NCBI GenBank assembly: GCA_003483565.1
Contig: DMYZ01000167.1
Span: 1-12,087, forward strand
Direction: 5' to 3'
DNA from: Prevotella sp.
GTDB lineage: Bacteria > Bacteroidota > Bacteroidia > Bacteroidales > Bacteroidaceae
DNA: 12,087 nt
Below, in pieces: positions 1 to 6,877 of the stretch. The position numbers were made by a program, and so were the translations under genes. The first letter of the stretch is position 1. Each line of letters starts with the position of its first letter. A model generated the notes under the pieces. That model had not been told where the DNA came from. It did not search any database and saw only the letters and a program-made list of their open reading frames with translations.

Positions 1-1118
1 AGCCCGGCTGTGAGCTGTACGATGATAAATTCATATTGATATCTTACGGCAGCAGCACAAATCAAAATCATTGTTGTATGAGCAATGAAAGCTGTCCTGG
101 AATCCATGAACACTCGAATGAATATTGCCGCCATGGCAAATGGAATAATGTAGACATTAAAGAAGTTATGCTCCATGATAAGCGATACAAAGATAGGAAA
201 AATAGTGATCATTGCATATATCATGGCAATGCTCCGTGGGTGATCGAAATAATCCTTGCGAAACAGCGAAAGATACAGTGTGAAAATGAAGACAAGAATG
301 GATACATATAAGACCTGACCAACTATTGTGGTCATTATTTCTTCATTTGTGGCACTACGTCGTTTCATTTCTTTCTCAAAAGAGCTCAGTACACGATAGT
401 CGTAATCGTCAATGATTTCTCCTCGATCAATAATTTTCTGCCCGCTCATCACCATACCACTTGCAAGAGGGATGCCACTGAGTAGATCATTTTTCTCAGA
501 TTCACTTCTTTGTTTTTCGTAGATTAGATTGGGTTCTATATAATCATTGAGATTACATTTCTGCAAGATGATATGATATGGAGCCAGTTCTGCATTTCTG
601 AAAAATTTTTCGTAGGCACCCATTGTTGAATAGATGCTGTCCAAAGGAAGGCTTTTGGCATTTTTCCCACTTACCAGCCTGACCATGCTTGTGGAGTCTT
701 TGTATATGCTGTTATACTCCTGCGTATACATGATGCCAGATGCATAGAGTTCATGCAGTTTTTTGGATACAATCGTAATATAGTTAGCAGGGAGACCTGG
801 GATACCATCTTTGAAATCGGATTTAAACCGATCGATTTCTTTCTTTTCTATTGACGAGTCGAATTGGTAGTAAGGTTGGAATTGTTGGAGCAGGCTGTCG
901 CGTTCTGTCCGTATAGCTTCATCTGTCTTGTAAATAGGAAAGTCAAACTTAGCAATAAAAGAGCCGTACATCCAAGGTTTTCCTATGTCGTAATGAAACT
1001 GCTGTCCTTCATTACGTGGCAGGAAGCATACGATAATGGTAACAGTCACTATGACAAGGGCAATTCGTGTGAAGAAATTACGCCAGTAATGTTCACCTTT
1101 CCTTTTCGATATACTCAT
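1..1118 (-). CDS. 7TM-HD membrane protein (PgpH-type cyclic-di-AMP phosphodiesterase family), N-terminal part, cut by window edge
   Basis: The minus strand is open from the ATG at 1118 to the left edge: 372 codons, no stop. After a short basic start (MSISKRKGEHYWR) there is one membrane segment at about residues 15-34, then a roughly 220-residue extracytoplasmic region ending in the motif SGQKIIDRGEIID (G226, Q227), typical of the 7TMR-HDED domain. From about residue 262 come hydrophobic helices separated by short loops, the first segments of the 7TM_7TMR_HD bundle. The catalytic HD domain would lie beyond the left edge, so activity cannot be checked here. Known family members (Listeria PgpH) hydrolyse cyclic-di-AMP in the cytoplasm; that role is inferred. 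The gene is divergent from gltX, an arrangement I recall from other Bacteroidales. A promoter-like sequence lies 26 bases upstream of the ATG, supporting this start. Confidence 0.88.
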   Translation of the reverse strand, partial: MSISKRKGEHYWRNFFTRIALVIVTVTIIVCFLPRNEGQQFHYDIGKPWMYGSFIAKFDFPIYKTDEAIRTERDSLLQQFQPYYQFDSSIEKKEIDRFKSDFKDGIPGLPANYITIVSKKLHELYASGIMYTQEYNSIYKDSTSMVRLVSGKNAKSLPLDSIYSTMGAYEKFFRNAELAPYHIILQKCNLNDYIEPNLIYEKQRSESEKNDLLSGIPLASGMVMSGQKIIDRGEIIDDYDYRVLSSFEKEMKRRSATNEEIMTTIVGQVLYVSILVFIFTLYLSLFRKDYFDHPRSIAMIYAMITIFPIFVSLIMEHNFFNVYIIPFAMAAIFIRVFMDSRTAFIAHTTMILICAAAVRYQYEFIIVQLTAG

Positions 1119-1143
1119 TTGCAGTGTTTTTGTTTATCACATT

Positions 1144-1176
1144 GCGAAAATACAAAAAAAATGCGCTAAAACGCAA
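1144..1176 (-). promoter_or_regulatory. Predicted promoter of the 7TM-HD gene
   Basis: Read on the minus strand, TTG at 1176-1174 is followed after 21 bases by TATTTTCGC at 1152-1144, one base off the Bacteroidota -7 consensus TAnnTTTGC. The ATG at 1118 would have a leader of about 20 bases. The upstream half overlaps the space that the gltX promoter would use. Confidence 0.5.
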
Positions 1177-1185
1177 AAAAAATTG

Positions 1186-1194
1186 TAATTTTGC
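1186..1194 (+). promoter_or_regulatory. Predicted -7 element of the gltX-waaA promoter
   Basis: TAATTTTGC matches the Bacteroidota -7 consensus TAnnTTTGC exactly. No TTTG is visible at the expected -33 position (about 1163-1166). Transcription would start near 1200, leaving a leader of roughly 28 bases before the gltX ATG. The same TAATTTTGC form precedes rpsU. Confidence 0.6.
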
Positions 1195-1226
1195 GCAAAA
1201 ATAAACAATTAAGCTATTTTTTGAGG

Positions 1227-2744
1227 ATGGCAGAAAGAAAAGTAAGGGTGCGTTTTGCGCCAAGTCCTACAGGGGCTTTGCATATTGGCGGTGTTAGAAC
1301 TGCATTGTATAATTACCTGTTTGCCAAGCAGTATGGAGGTGATTTGGTATTTCGAATAGAGGATACAGATTCTCATCGCTTTGTTCCTGGTGCTGAGGAA
1401 TATATTATAGAATCATTCAAATGGCTTGGCATTAAGTTTGATGAAGGTGTAAGCTTTGGTGGTAATTATGGTCCTTATCGTCAGAGTGAACGTCGTGAGA
1501 TTTATAAGAAATATGTGAAGCAGCTTCTTGATGCAGGGAAAGCTTACTATGCCTTTGATACTTCTGATGAACTTCAGGCAAAGCGTGATGCGATTGCCAA
1601 TTTCCAGTATGATGCTCATACTCGTATGGAGATGCGTAATTCTTTGTCGCTTTCTAAGGAGGATGTAAAAAAGCTGCTGGATGCCGGTGAACAATATACG
1701 GTTCGTTTTAAGATAGAACCGGGTGAGGATATTCATGTCAAGGATATGATACGTGGTGATGTATGTATAAAGAGTGATATTCTTGATGACAAGGTACTTT
1801 ATAAGAGCGCGGATGAGCTCCCGACTTATCATCTTGCTAATATAGTAGATGATCATTTGATGGACATTACCCATGTTATTCGTGGAGAGGAGTGGTTGCC
1901 AAGTGCCCCTCTGCATGTGTTACTTTACAGGGCTTTTGGCTGGGAAGATACTATGCCTCATTTTGCCCACCTTCCACTTTTGCTTAAGCCGGAGGGTAAA
2001 GGCAAGCTTAGTAAACGTGACGGCGACCGACTTGGCTTTCCTGTATTCCCATTGGAATGGCATGACCCAAAGACTGGCGAAATTTCTTCAGGTTACCGTG
2101 AAAGTGGTTATTTTCCAGAGGCTGTAGTTAATTTCCTGGCTTTATTGGGATGGAATCCAGGTACTGATCAAGAGATTTTTTCTATTGATGAACTTATCAA
2201 AGCCTTTGATATTACAAAGTGCTCAAAGAGTGGAGCTAAATTCGATTACAAGAAAGGTATCTGGTTTAATCATGAGTACATTCTTCACAAGAGTGACGAT
2301 GAGGTAGCTAAACTTTTTGCACCAATTGTAGCTAATAATGGTGTGGATGCTACGATGGAGCAGGTCACGCAAGTAGTACATATGATGAAAGATCGTGTTG
2401 ATTTCATTAAGGACTTGTGGCCTTTGTGTTCGTTCTTTTTCATTGCGCCTGTTGAGTATGATTCCAAGACTGTAAAGAAACGTTGGAAAGAGTATTCATC
2501 CCAGCAGATGACAGAACTTATTGAAGTTCTTCAAGGTGTTAATGATTTCTCTGCAGAAGGTCAGGAATCTGTTGTCATGAAGTGGGTAGAAGATAAGGGC
2601 TATAAGTTGGGAGATGTTATGAACGCTTTTCGCCTAGCTTTGGTCGGTATAGGTAAGGGCCCTGGAATGTTTGACATCTCATCATTTTTGGGCAAAGATG
2701 AGTCTGTTCAGCGCCTGCGTAGAGCTATAGAAGAGCTTCATTAA
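1227..2744 (+). CDS. gltX: Glutamyl-tRNA synthetase
   Basis: This 505-residue class I aminoacyl-tRNA synthetase charges tRNA-Glu with glutamate in the cytoplasm. The N-terminal Rossmann domain carries RFAPSPTGALHIGG with the HIGH-type motif HIGG at residues 19-22. The second signature, KLSKR at 260-264, fills the KMSKS role. DELPTYHLANIVDD and HVIRGEEWLPS are typical GluRS blocks. The C-terminal third is the anticodon-binding part, ending in the conserved GKGPGMFDI stretch. The region where some GluRS enzymes hold zinc (about residues 98-127) has no cysteines, so this is the zinc-free form. The frame stays open upstream to a TTG at 1191, but that codon lies inside the predicted -7 element; the ATG at 1227 gives the usual family N-terminus. 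waaA follows 42 bases after the stop. Confidence 0.98.
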   Translation: MAERKVRVRFAPSPTGALHIGGVRTALYNYLFAKQYGGDLVFRIEDTDSHRFVPGAEEYIIESFKWLGIKFDEGVSFGGNYGPYRQSERREIYKKYVKQLLDAGKAYYAFDTSDELQAKRDAIANFQYDAHTRMEMRNSLSLSKEDVKKLLDAGEQYTVRFKIEPGEDIHVKDMIRGDVCIKSDILDDKVLYKSADELPTYHLANIVDDHLMDITHVIRGEEWLPSAPLHVLLYRAFGWEDTMPHFAHLPLLLKPEGKGKLSKRDGDRLGFPVFPLEWHDPKTGEISSGYRESGYFPEAVVNFLALLGWNPGTDQEIFSIDELIKAFDITKCSKSGAKFDYKKGIWFNHEYILHKSDDEVAKLFAPIVANNGVDATMEQVTQVVHMMKDRVDFIKDLWPLCSFFFIAPVEYDSKTVKKRWKEYSSQQMTELIEVLQGVNDFSAEGQESVVMKWVEDKGYKLGDVMNAFRLALVGIGKGPGMFDISSFLGKDESVQRLRRAIEELH

Positions 2745-2786
2745 TTTCTATATTTTTTATTGATAGAACAAGAGAAGGGCAGAGTA

Positions 2787-4019
2787 GTGTATAATCTTGT
2801 CACTTATTTTATGTTGCTGGGCATTGCTGTAGCTAGTATGTTCAGTAAGAAAGTTAGGAAGATGTGGCGTGGAGAGCGTCATGCCTTTGAGGTGTTGAGG
2901 GGAAAAGTGGACCCAGATGCCCGTTATATCTGGTTTCATGCTGCTTCACTGGGCGAATTTGAGCAAGGACGTCCCCTTATGGAGCGAATTCGTGAAGAGC
3001 ATCCTGAATACAAAATTCTACTTACCTTTTTTTCTCCTTCTGGCTATGAGGTGAGAAAAAATTATAAAGGTGCCGATATTATTTGTTATATGCCTGTGGA
3101 TACGCCTACTAATGCGCATCGTTTTCTTCGTTTGGTTCATCCTGAGATGGCTTTTTTTATTAAATATGAGTTTTGGTATAATTATCTTCATATTTTGGCT
3201 AAAAGTCATATACAGGTTTATAGTGTGAGTAGTATTTTTCGTCCAGAGCAGGTGTTTTTTAAGTGGTATGGCCGTCAGTATGGAAAAGTGTTAAAATGTA
3301 TTACCCGTTTCTTTGTACAGAATGAGGAAAGTTTAAATTTATTGGCTGGTATAGGATTGACGAATGCAGAAATTGTTGGGGATACCCGTTTTGATCGTGT
3401 TCTTCAGATTAAGGCTGCAGCTAAACGATTACCTATTGTTGATTCTTTTGTTAATGGATGTGATGGCAATCGGCGACAAGTTTTTGTAGCTGGTTCTTCA
3501 TGGGCACCGGATGAAGATATCTTTATCTCATTTTTTAATCAGCACAAAAATTGGAAGCTAATTATTGCTCCTCATGTCATAGGAGAAGATCACTTGCAAC
3601 AGATATGTTCTAAATTAGACAGGAAGACAGTTAGGTATACTAAGACAACTCCAGAGGAAGCTTCTTCTGCTGAATGTCTTATTGTTGACTGTTTTGGATT
3701 ATTGAGCAGTATTTACCATTACGGTCAGATATCCTATGTGGGAGGTGGCTTTGGTGTAGGTATACACAATACGTTGGAAGCCGGTGTATGGGGCATTCCT
3801 GTTATTTTTGGGCCAAATAATAAGAATTTTCAGGAAGCTCAAGGCCTACTGAAAGTAAAAGGTGGTTTTGAGATCAAGGATAAGAATGATTTTTCTGTAG
3901 TTATGGAATGTTTGATGAATGATCAAAAGATTCTTGAAACATCTGGTAAGAAGGCTTCTGATTTTGTCACCAGTCTTGCAGGAGCAACGGATAAAATTCT
4001 GAAAGAGATTAAGTTCTAG
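2787..4019 (+). CDS. waaA: 3-deoxy-D-manno-octulosonic acid (Kdo) transferase
   Basis: This GT30 glycosyltransferase adds Kdo from CMP-Kdo to the lipid A precursor at the inner face of the cytoplasmic membrane. With the GTG start the protein is 410 residues, close to the family norm. An N-terminal hydrophobic helix (residues 2-19) is followed by the basic stretch KKVRKMWRGER. WFHAASLGEFEQGRPL holds the catalytic-base glutamate (E57). Other family blocks are IVGDTRFDRV (about 196-205), FVAGSSWAPDED (233-244), IIAPHVIGEDHL (259-270) and YVGGGFGVGIHNTLEAG (317-333), the sugar-nucleotide site. No ATG lies near the expected start. GTG at 2787 gives MYNLVTYFMLLG, resembling homologues, with purine-rich AAGAGAAGGG just upstream; a TTG at 2760 would add nine residues. 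It is probably co-transcribed with gltX, 42 bases away. Confidence 0.95.
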   Translation: MYNLVTYFMLLGIAVASMFSKKVRKMWRGERHAFEVLRGKVDPDARYIWFHAASLGEFEQGRPLMERIREEHPEYKILLTFFSPSGYEVRKNYKGADIICYMPVDTPTNAHRFLRLVHPEMAFFIKYEFWYNYLHILAKSHIQVYSVSSIFRPEQVFFKWYGRQYGKVLKCITRFFVQNEESLNLLAGIGLTNAEIVGDTRFDRVLQIKAAAKRLPIVDSFVNGCDGNRRQVFVAGSSWAPDEDIFISFFNQHKNWKLIIAPHVIGEDHLQQICSKLDRKTVRYTKTTPEEASSAECLIVDCFGLLSSIYHYGQISYVGGGFGVGIHNTLEAGVWGIPVIFGPNNKNFQEAQGLLKVKGGFEIKDKNDFSVVMECLMNDQKILETSGKKASDFVTSLAGATDKILKEIKF

Positions 4020-4071
4020 ATTTAAGGTAAATCTGTTTGCATTCTGATAGTGATTATCTATGTCTTAAAGA

Positions 4072-4120
4072 GTCATCTCACAGGGAGTGATTCAAATTGA
4101 ATCGCTCCTTGTGAGATGAC
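4072..4120 (+). terminator. Long hairpin, probable terminator of gltX-waaA, possibly bidirectional
   Basis: Arms 4072-4095 and 4097-4120 form a 24-base inverted repeat about one central base. In plus-strand RNA the only non-Watson-Crick pairs are two wobbles, G4083-U4109 and U4088-G4104. In minus-strand RNA both become A-C mismatches, so the structure favours the plus-strand transcript. It sits between the stops of the convergent waaA and nitroreductase genes. The flanks are AAAGA on the left and TTCTT on the right, so only a weak T-tract follows in either direction. The length exceeds that of a usual intrinsic terminator. Confidence 0.7.
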
Positions 4121-4130
4121 TTCTTAGTTG

Positions 4131-4661
4131 CTATTTAATGATCCGATAGTAGTTATCTTTTCTCGGTTTCACAGTGTATGGCTGGCTGGCGGCATAGCCA
4201 AGTGCAAGAGCTCCAATTCCAATTAATCCATCTGGAAGTCCCCAGTCTTTAATAAAGACTTTGCCATCTTCAGAGGCAAACATGGCATCTTCACGATTGA
4301 TCCAGCAACTGGCAAGTCCTATGGAGTGTGCTGCAAGCATCATGTTACCCAGAACAAGGCTGCCATCGCGGAAATTATTATAATTATCCTTTTCTGCAAA
4401 GACAAAAACATAAGTAGGAGCATTGTAAAAAGGATTAGATTTGACACCCATAATTTTAGCATTCATGGCCGCAAGTTTTTGCATTTGCTCTGGATTTTGT
4501 ACGGCTACAATAAAAGGCTCCTGTGTACCCATGCCTGTCGGGGCCCATGTACCAGCTTCCAAAATGGTCTGAAGTTCTTCGTCTTTAATTTGGTCAGGTT
4601 TAAATCTGCGGATACTTCTTCTTTCTCTAATGCCCTTTAATATTTCGTTGTCCATTGTCAT
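4131..4661 (-). CDS. Nitroreductase family protein
   Basis: A 176-residue small nitroreductase-fold protein, expected to bind FMN as a homodimer and use NAD(P)H to reduce an unidentified substrate in the cytoplasm. Family signatures are ILKGIRERRSIRRF (residues 7-19, FMN phosphate contacts), AGTWAPTGMGTQEPF (about 36-50), LGNMMLAAHSIGLASCWI in the central helix, and the C-terminal IGIGALALGYAA before a basic tail. A second ATG two codons in (4655) is an equally possible start. The predicted promoter directly upstream suggests its own transcript, although it follows the MalY-like gene on the same strand by 88 bases. Substrate and physiological role cannot be read from the sequence. Confidence 0.93.
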   Translation of the reverse strand: MTMDNEILKGIRERRSIRRFKPDQIKDEELQTILEAGTWAPTGMGTQEPFIVAVQNPEQMQKLAAMNAKIMGVKSNPFYNAPTYVFVFAEKDNYNNFRDGSLVLGNMMLAAHSIGLASCWINREDAMFASEDGKVFIKDWGLPDGLIGIGALALGYAASQPYTVKPRKDNYYRIIK

Positions 4662-4689
4662 TGATATTTATTTCTTATATATTGTCTTA

Positions 4690-4722
4690 CAAATATAATA
4701 AAAAGATGGGTGGGATGTCAAA
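4690..4722 (-). promoter_or_regulatory. Predicted promoter of the nitroreductase gene
   Basis: On the minus strand TTTG (4722-4719) is followed after 21 bases by TATATTTG (4697-4690), matching the Bacteroidota TTTG / TAnnTTTG pair. The expected start near 4684 gives a leader of about 23 bases. It lies between the MalY-like gene and the nitroreductase gene. Confidence 0.65.
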
Positions 4723-4749
4723 TCGTTGTGTTAATTTAACTTCTAATTC

Positions 4750-5910
4750 TTATCCTAAGATGGTGTTAATACGATTGAGACCTTCTTCTAGAATCTTTCT
4801 GGAACATGCCAGATTGATACGCAGATAGCCTTCACCAGCCTTTTTACCATAAAGTGTACCCTTGCTAACCATGACTTTTCCTTCTTTCAAGATGTGTTCG
4901 TAAGCTTCTTCTGAAGATAGATCAAGAGAGCTGATATCAATCCATGCAAGATAGGTTGCTTCCATTTTGATTATCTGGATCTCTGGAAGATGTTGTCTGA
5001 AAAAGTCAATCATATACAGATAGTTATCATAGATATATAGATTGAGCTTGTCAAGCCAATCTTCACTTCTGTTATAAGCGGCTTGAAGGGCAACTACACC
5101 GAAGGGGTTGACATCGCATACTTCATAGATATTAATATATCTGTCAATAATTCGTCTCCATTCTTTATTGCTACAGATGATATTCGCTATTTGGAGACCG
5201 GCAATATTGAAGGCTTTGGTTGGAGAGTTGATGATGACACAATTATCATGTGAATATTTTTGTACCGAGGCAAATGGGGTATAATGATTTCCTGGCATGA
5301 CAATTTCACAATGGATTTCATCACAGATAACCTTTACTCCATACTTCAAGCAAATATCATTCATCTTTTTGAGTTCCTCTTTAGTCCAGCATCTTCCGGC
5401 AGGATTGTGAGGATTACAGAGCAGAAAGACCGTTGTCTTTTGATCGGCACATTTCTTTTCGAAATCATCAAAGTCAATTTCATAGGTGTTATCTTTGCGA
5501 ATGAGCTCGTTCTCTAGTATTTCGCACCCTTGGTTGCATATACTGGAGAAGAAGTGATTATAGACGGGAGTTTGTACGAGAACTTTTTCTCCAGGAGTAG
5601 TAAAAGCTTTGATGGAGCAACTAATGGCTGGGATAACTCCTGTCGTATATATGATCCAGTCACGTTTGATCTGCCATTGATGGCGACGTTCAAACCAGTT
5701 AATAATAGCTTCATAATATGAGTCGGGTACCATTGTATAGCCGAACACACTATGTTCCACACGCTGTCGAAGTGCGTCTAATATTGGAGGAGCAGCTGGA
5801 AAATCCATATCTGCTATCCATAATGGAATAAAATCTTTGTCGGCGATAATATCCCATTTACTCGAATTAGAGCCATGACGATCAATAATTTTACTAAAGT
5901 TATATTCCAT
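4750..5910 (-). CDS. MalY/PatB-type PLP-dependent aminotransferase / probable cystathionine beta-lyase
   Basis: A 386-residue fold-type I PLP enzyme. Family members perform C-S beta-elimination (cystathionine or cysteine to pyruvate, ammonia and a thiol) or transamination in the cytoplasm. The N-terminus has PLWIADMDFPAAPPI (residues 29-43), characteristic of MalY/PatB. YTTGVIPAIS and QTPVYNHF shape the cofactor pocket. CNPHNPAGR (165-173) includes the conserved Asn of this superfamily, CDEIH holds the pyridine-contacting Asp197, SPTKAFNIAGLQ holds the Schiff-base Lys232, and LRINLACSR near the end supplies the carboxylate-binding Arg. Length is normal and no key residue is missing. The ATG lies 2 bases after the stop of the DUF3737 gene, so the two are probably co-transcribed and translationally coupled. 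Beta-lyase activity is a family inference; E. coli MalY also has a regulatory role that cannot be assumed here. Confidence 0.93.
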   Translation of the reverse strand: MEYNFSKIIDRHGSNSSKWDIIADKDFIPLWIADMDFPAAPPILDALRQRVEHSVFGYTMVPDSYYEAIINWFERRHQWQIKRDWIIYTTGVIPAISCSIKAFTTPGEKVLVQTPVYNHFFSSICNQGCEILENELIRKDNTYEIDFDDFEKKCADQKTTVFLLCNPHNPAGRCWTKEELKKMNDICLKYGVKVICDEIHCEIVMPGNHYTPFASVQKYSHDNCVIINSPTKAFNIAGLQIANIICSNKEWRRIIDRYINIYEVCDVNPFGVVALQAAYNRSEDWLDKLNLYIYDNYLYMIDFFRQHLPEIQIIKMEATYLAWIDISSLDLSSEEAYEHILKEGKVMVSKGTLYGKKAGEGYLRINLACSRKILEEGLNRINTILG

Positions 5911-5912
5911 CG

Positions 5913-6761
5913 TTATAATTTTTCAATAATCTCACAATTATTAGGAGCCTTGACATACTCATTAATAGTGATAGAACCGATCTTATCTGCAACAATCTTT
6001 CCAGAAATAGGATTCTTGATATTTGTAAGGGTACCTTTGATGGAAGCTTTTATATTAGAGCAGTCTTCAAAGGCACGATCACACGCTGTATCGAAAGTAC
6101 AATCCTCAAGAATGACATTATCCATATAGCAGAGTGGTTGTTCTCCGTTGATATGGCAGCGAACCAGCCGAATATTTTTGGAATGCCATGCCAGATATTC
6201 ACCATTGAGATCAGAATCATAAACTGTGATATTGTTGCATTCCCAGAAGCTATCCTTCGTTGTAATTTTAGCGTGATGAACTTCTACATTCTGGCAGTAC
6301 TGAAACACATATTTTGCATCGCTTATCAGCCCGTCGACAAAAATGTTTTTAGAAAACATAAAAGGATAAGTTCCTTCATGAAGTTCAACATTTTTAATCT
6401 TTAATCCATCAATTTTCCAAAAAGTTTCGTCTGCATCATTGATCTTAACATTTTCCAATGTCAGGTCTTTCATCTCACGGAAGAACTTCGGCCCGTCAAT
6501 GACAGAATCTCTCATAACCATACTATTGCTGTACCAAATAGCAGACCGGGATTCTGGCGCAAAATAGCAGTCAGTGATAAGACTTTTATCGACATGCCAC
6601 CAAGGATATTTACCATAGAATTTAGAATGATGACATTCCAAATTCTGGCAACATTTGATACCAGATTCACCATCAATAATGGTAATGTTATCCAAAATAA
6701 GGTCGTGTGACCCAAAAAGAGGTCGCTCGCCTCTATAATTTTTATTGGAGATCGTATCCAT
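5913..6761 (-). CDS. DUF3737 family protein, predicted right-handed beta-helix
   Basis: A 282-residue protein of unknown function that I recognise as DUF3737. No signal peptide or membrane segment is visible, so it should be cytoplasmic. Nearly the whole chain is a short-period repeat of the type N-I-x-[VL]-x-[DN]-[SC], e.g. CNNITVYDSDLNG and SKNIRLVRCHING. An aromatic residue recurs once per unit, at about residues 55, 76, 94, 115, 135, 154, 173, 192, 212 and 231, a period of 18-21 residues. This fits roughly ten coils of a parallel beta-helix. It has about eleven cysteines and many histidines (CHHSKF, WWH, VHHAK) but no recognisable catalytic signature. Its stop is 2 bases before the MalY-like ATG, so it is the first gene of that operon. 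Beta-helices often bind or cleave carbohydrates, but nothing here shows that. Confidence 0.88.
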   Translation of the reverse strand: MDTISNKNYRGERPLFGSHDLILDNITIIDGESGIKCCQNLECHHSKFYGKYPWWHVDKSLITDCYFAPESRSAIWYSNSMVMRDSVIDGPKFFREMKDLTLENVKINDADETFWKIDGLKIKNVELHEGTYPFMFSKNIFVDGLISDAKYVFQYCQNVEVHHAKITTKDSFWECNNITVYDSDLNGEYLAWHSKNIRLVRCHINGEQPLCYMDNVILEDCTFDTACDRAFEDCSNIKASIKGTLTNIKNPISGKIVADKIGSITINEYVKAPNNCEIIEKL

Positions 6762-6801
6762 TTCTTTATACTTGTTTCAAAATAATAATTTTCTTTTGGA
6801 T

Positions 6802-6810
6802 GCAAAGATA
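6802..6810 (-). promoter_or_regulatory. Predicted -7 element of the DUF3737-MalY operon
   Basis: On the minus strand TATCTTTGC exactly matches TAnnTTTGC. The predicted start near 6796 leaves a leader of about 35 bases before the ATG at 6761. A TTTG occurs only 12 bases upstream, too close for a -33 box, and no better one is seen. Confidence 0.65.
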
Positions 6811-6877
6811 CAAATTATATCGCAAACGTTAGGTATATAAATTACAGATACTATAATCAATTTTGCAGATTTATGAC

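Noticed and set aside
36..311. Open frame of 91 codons on the plus strand
   Set aside because: It lies antisense within the 7TM-HD gene, whose protein shows clear domain and membrane features; the plus-strand product has no recognisable pattern.
864..1169. Open frame of 101 codons on the plus strand next to gltX
   Set aside because: It is antisense to the N-terminus of the 7TM-HD protein and runs through the divergent promoter region, with no promoter of its own.
1413..1916. Open frame of 167 codons antisense to gltX
   Set aside because: Long but wholly inside gltX, rich in Ile and Thr as expected from the reverse complement of a coding strand, and without family motifs.
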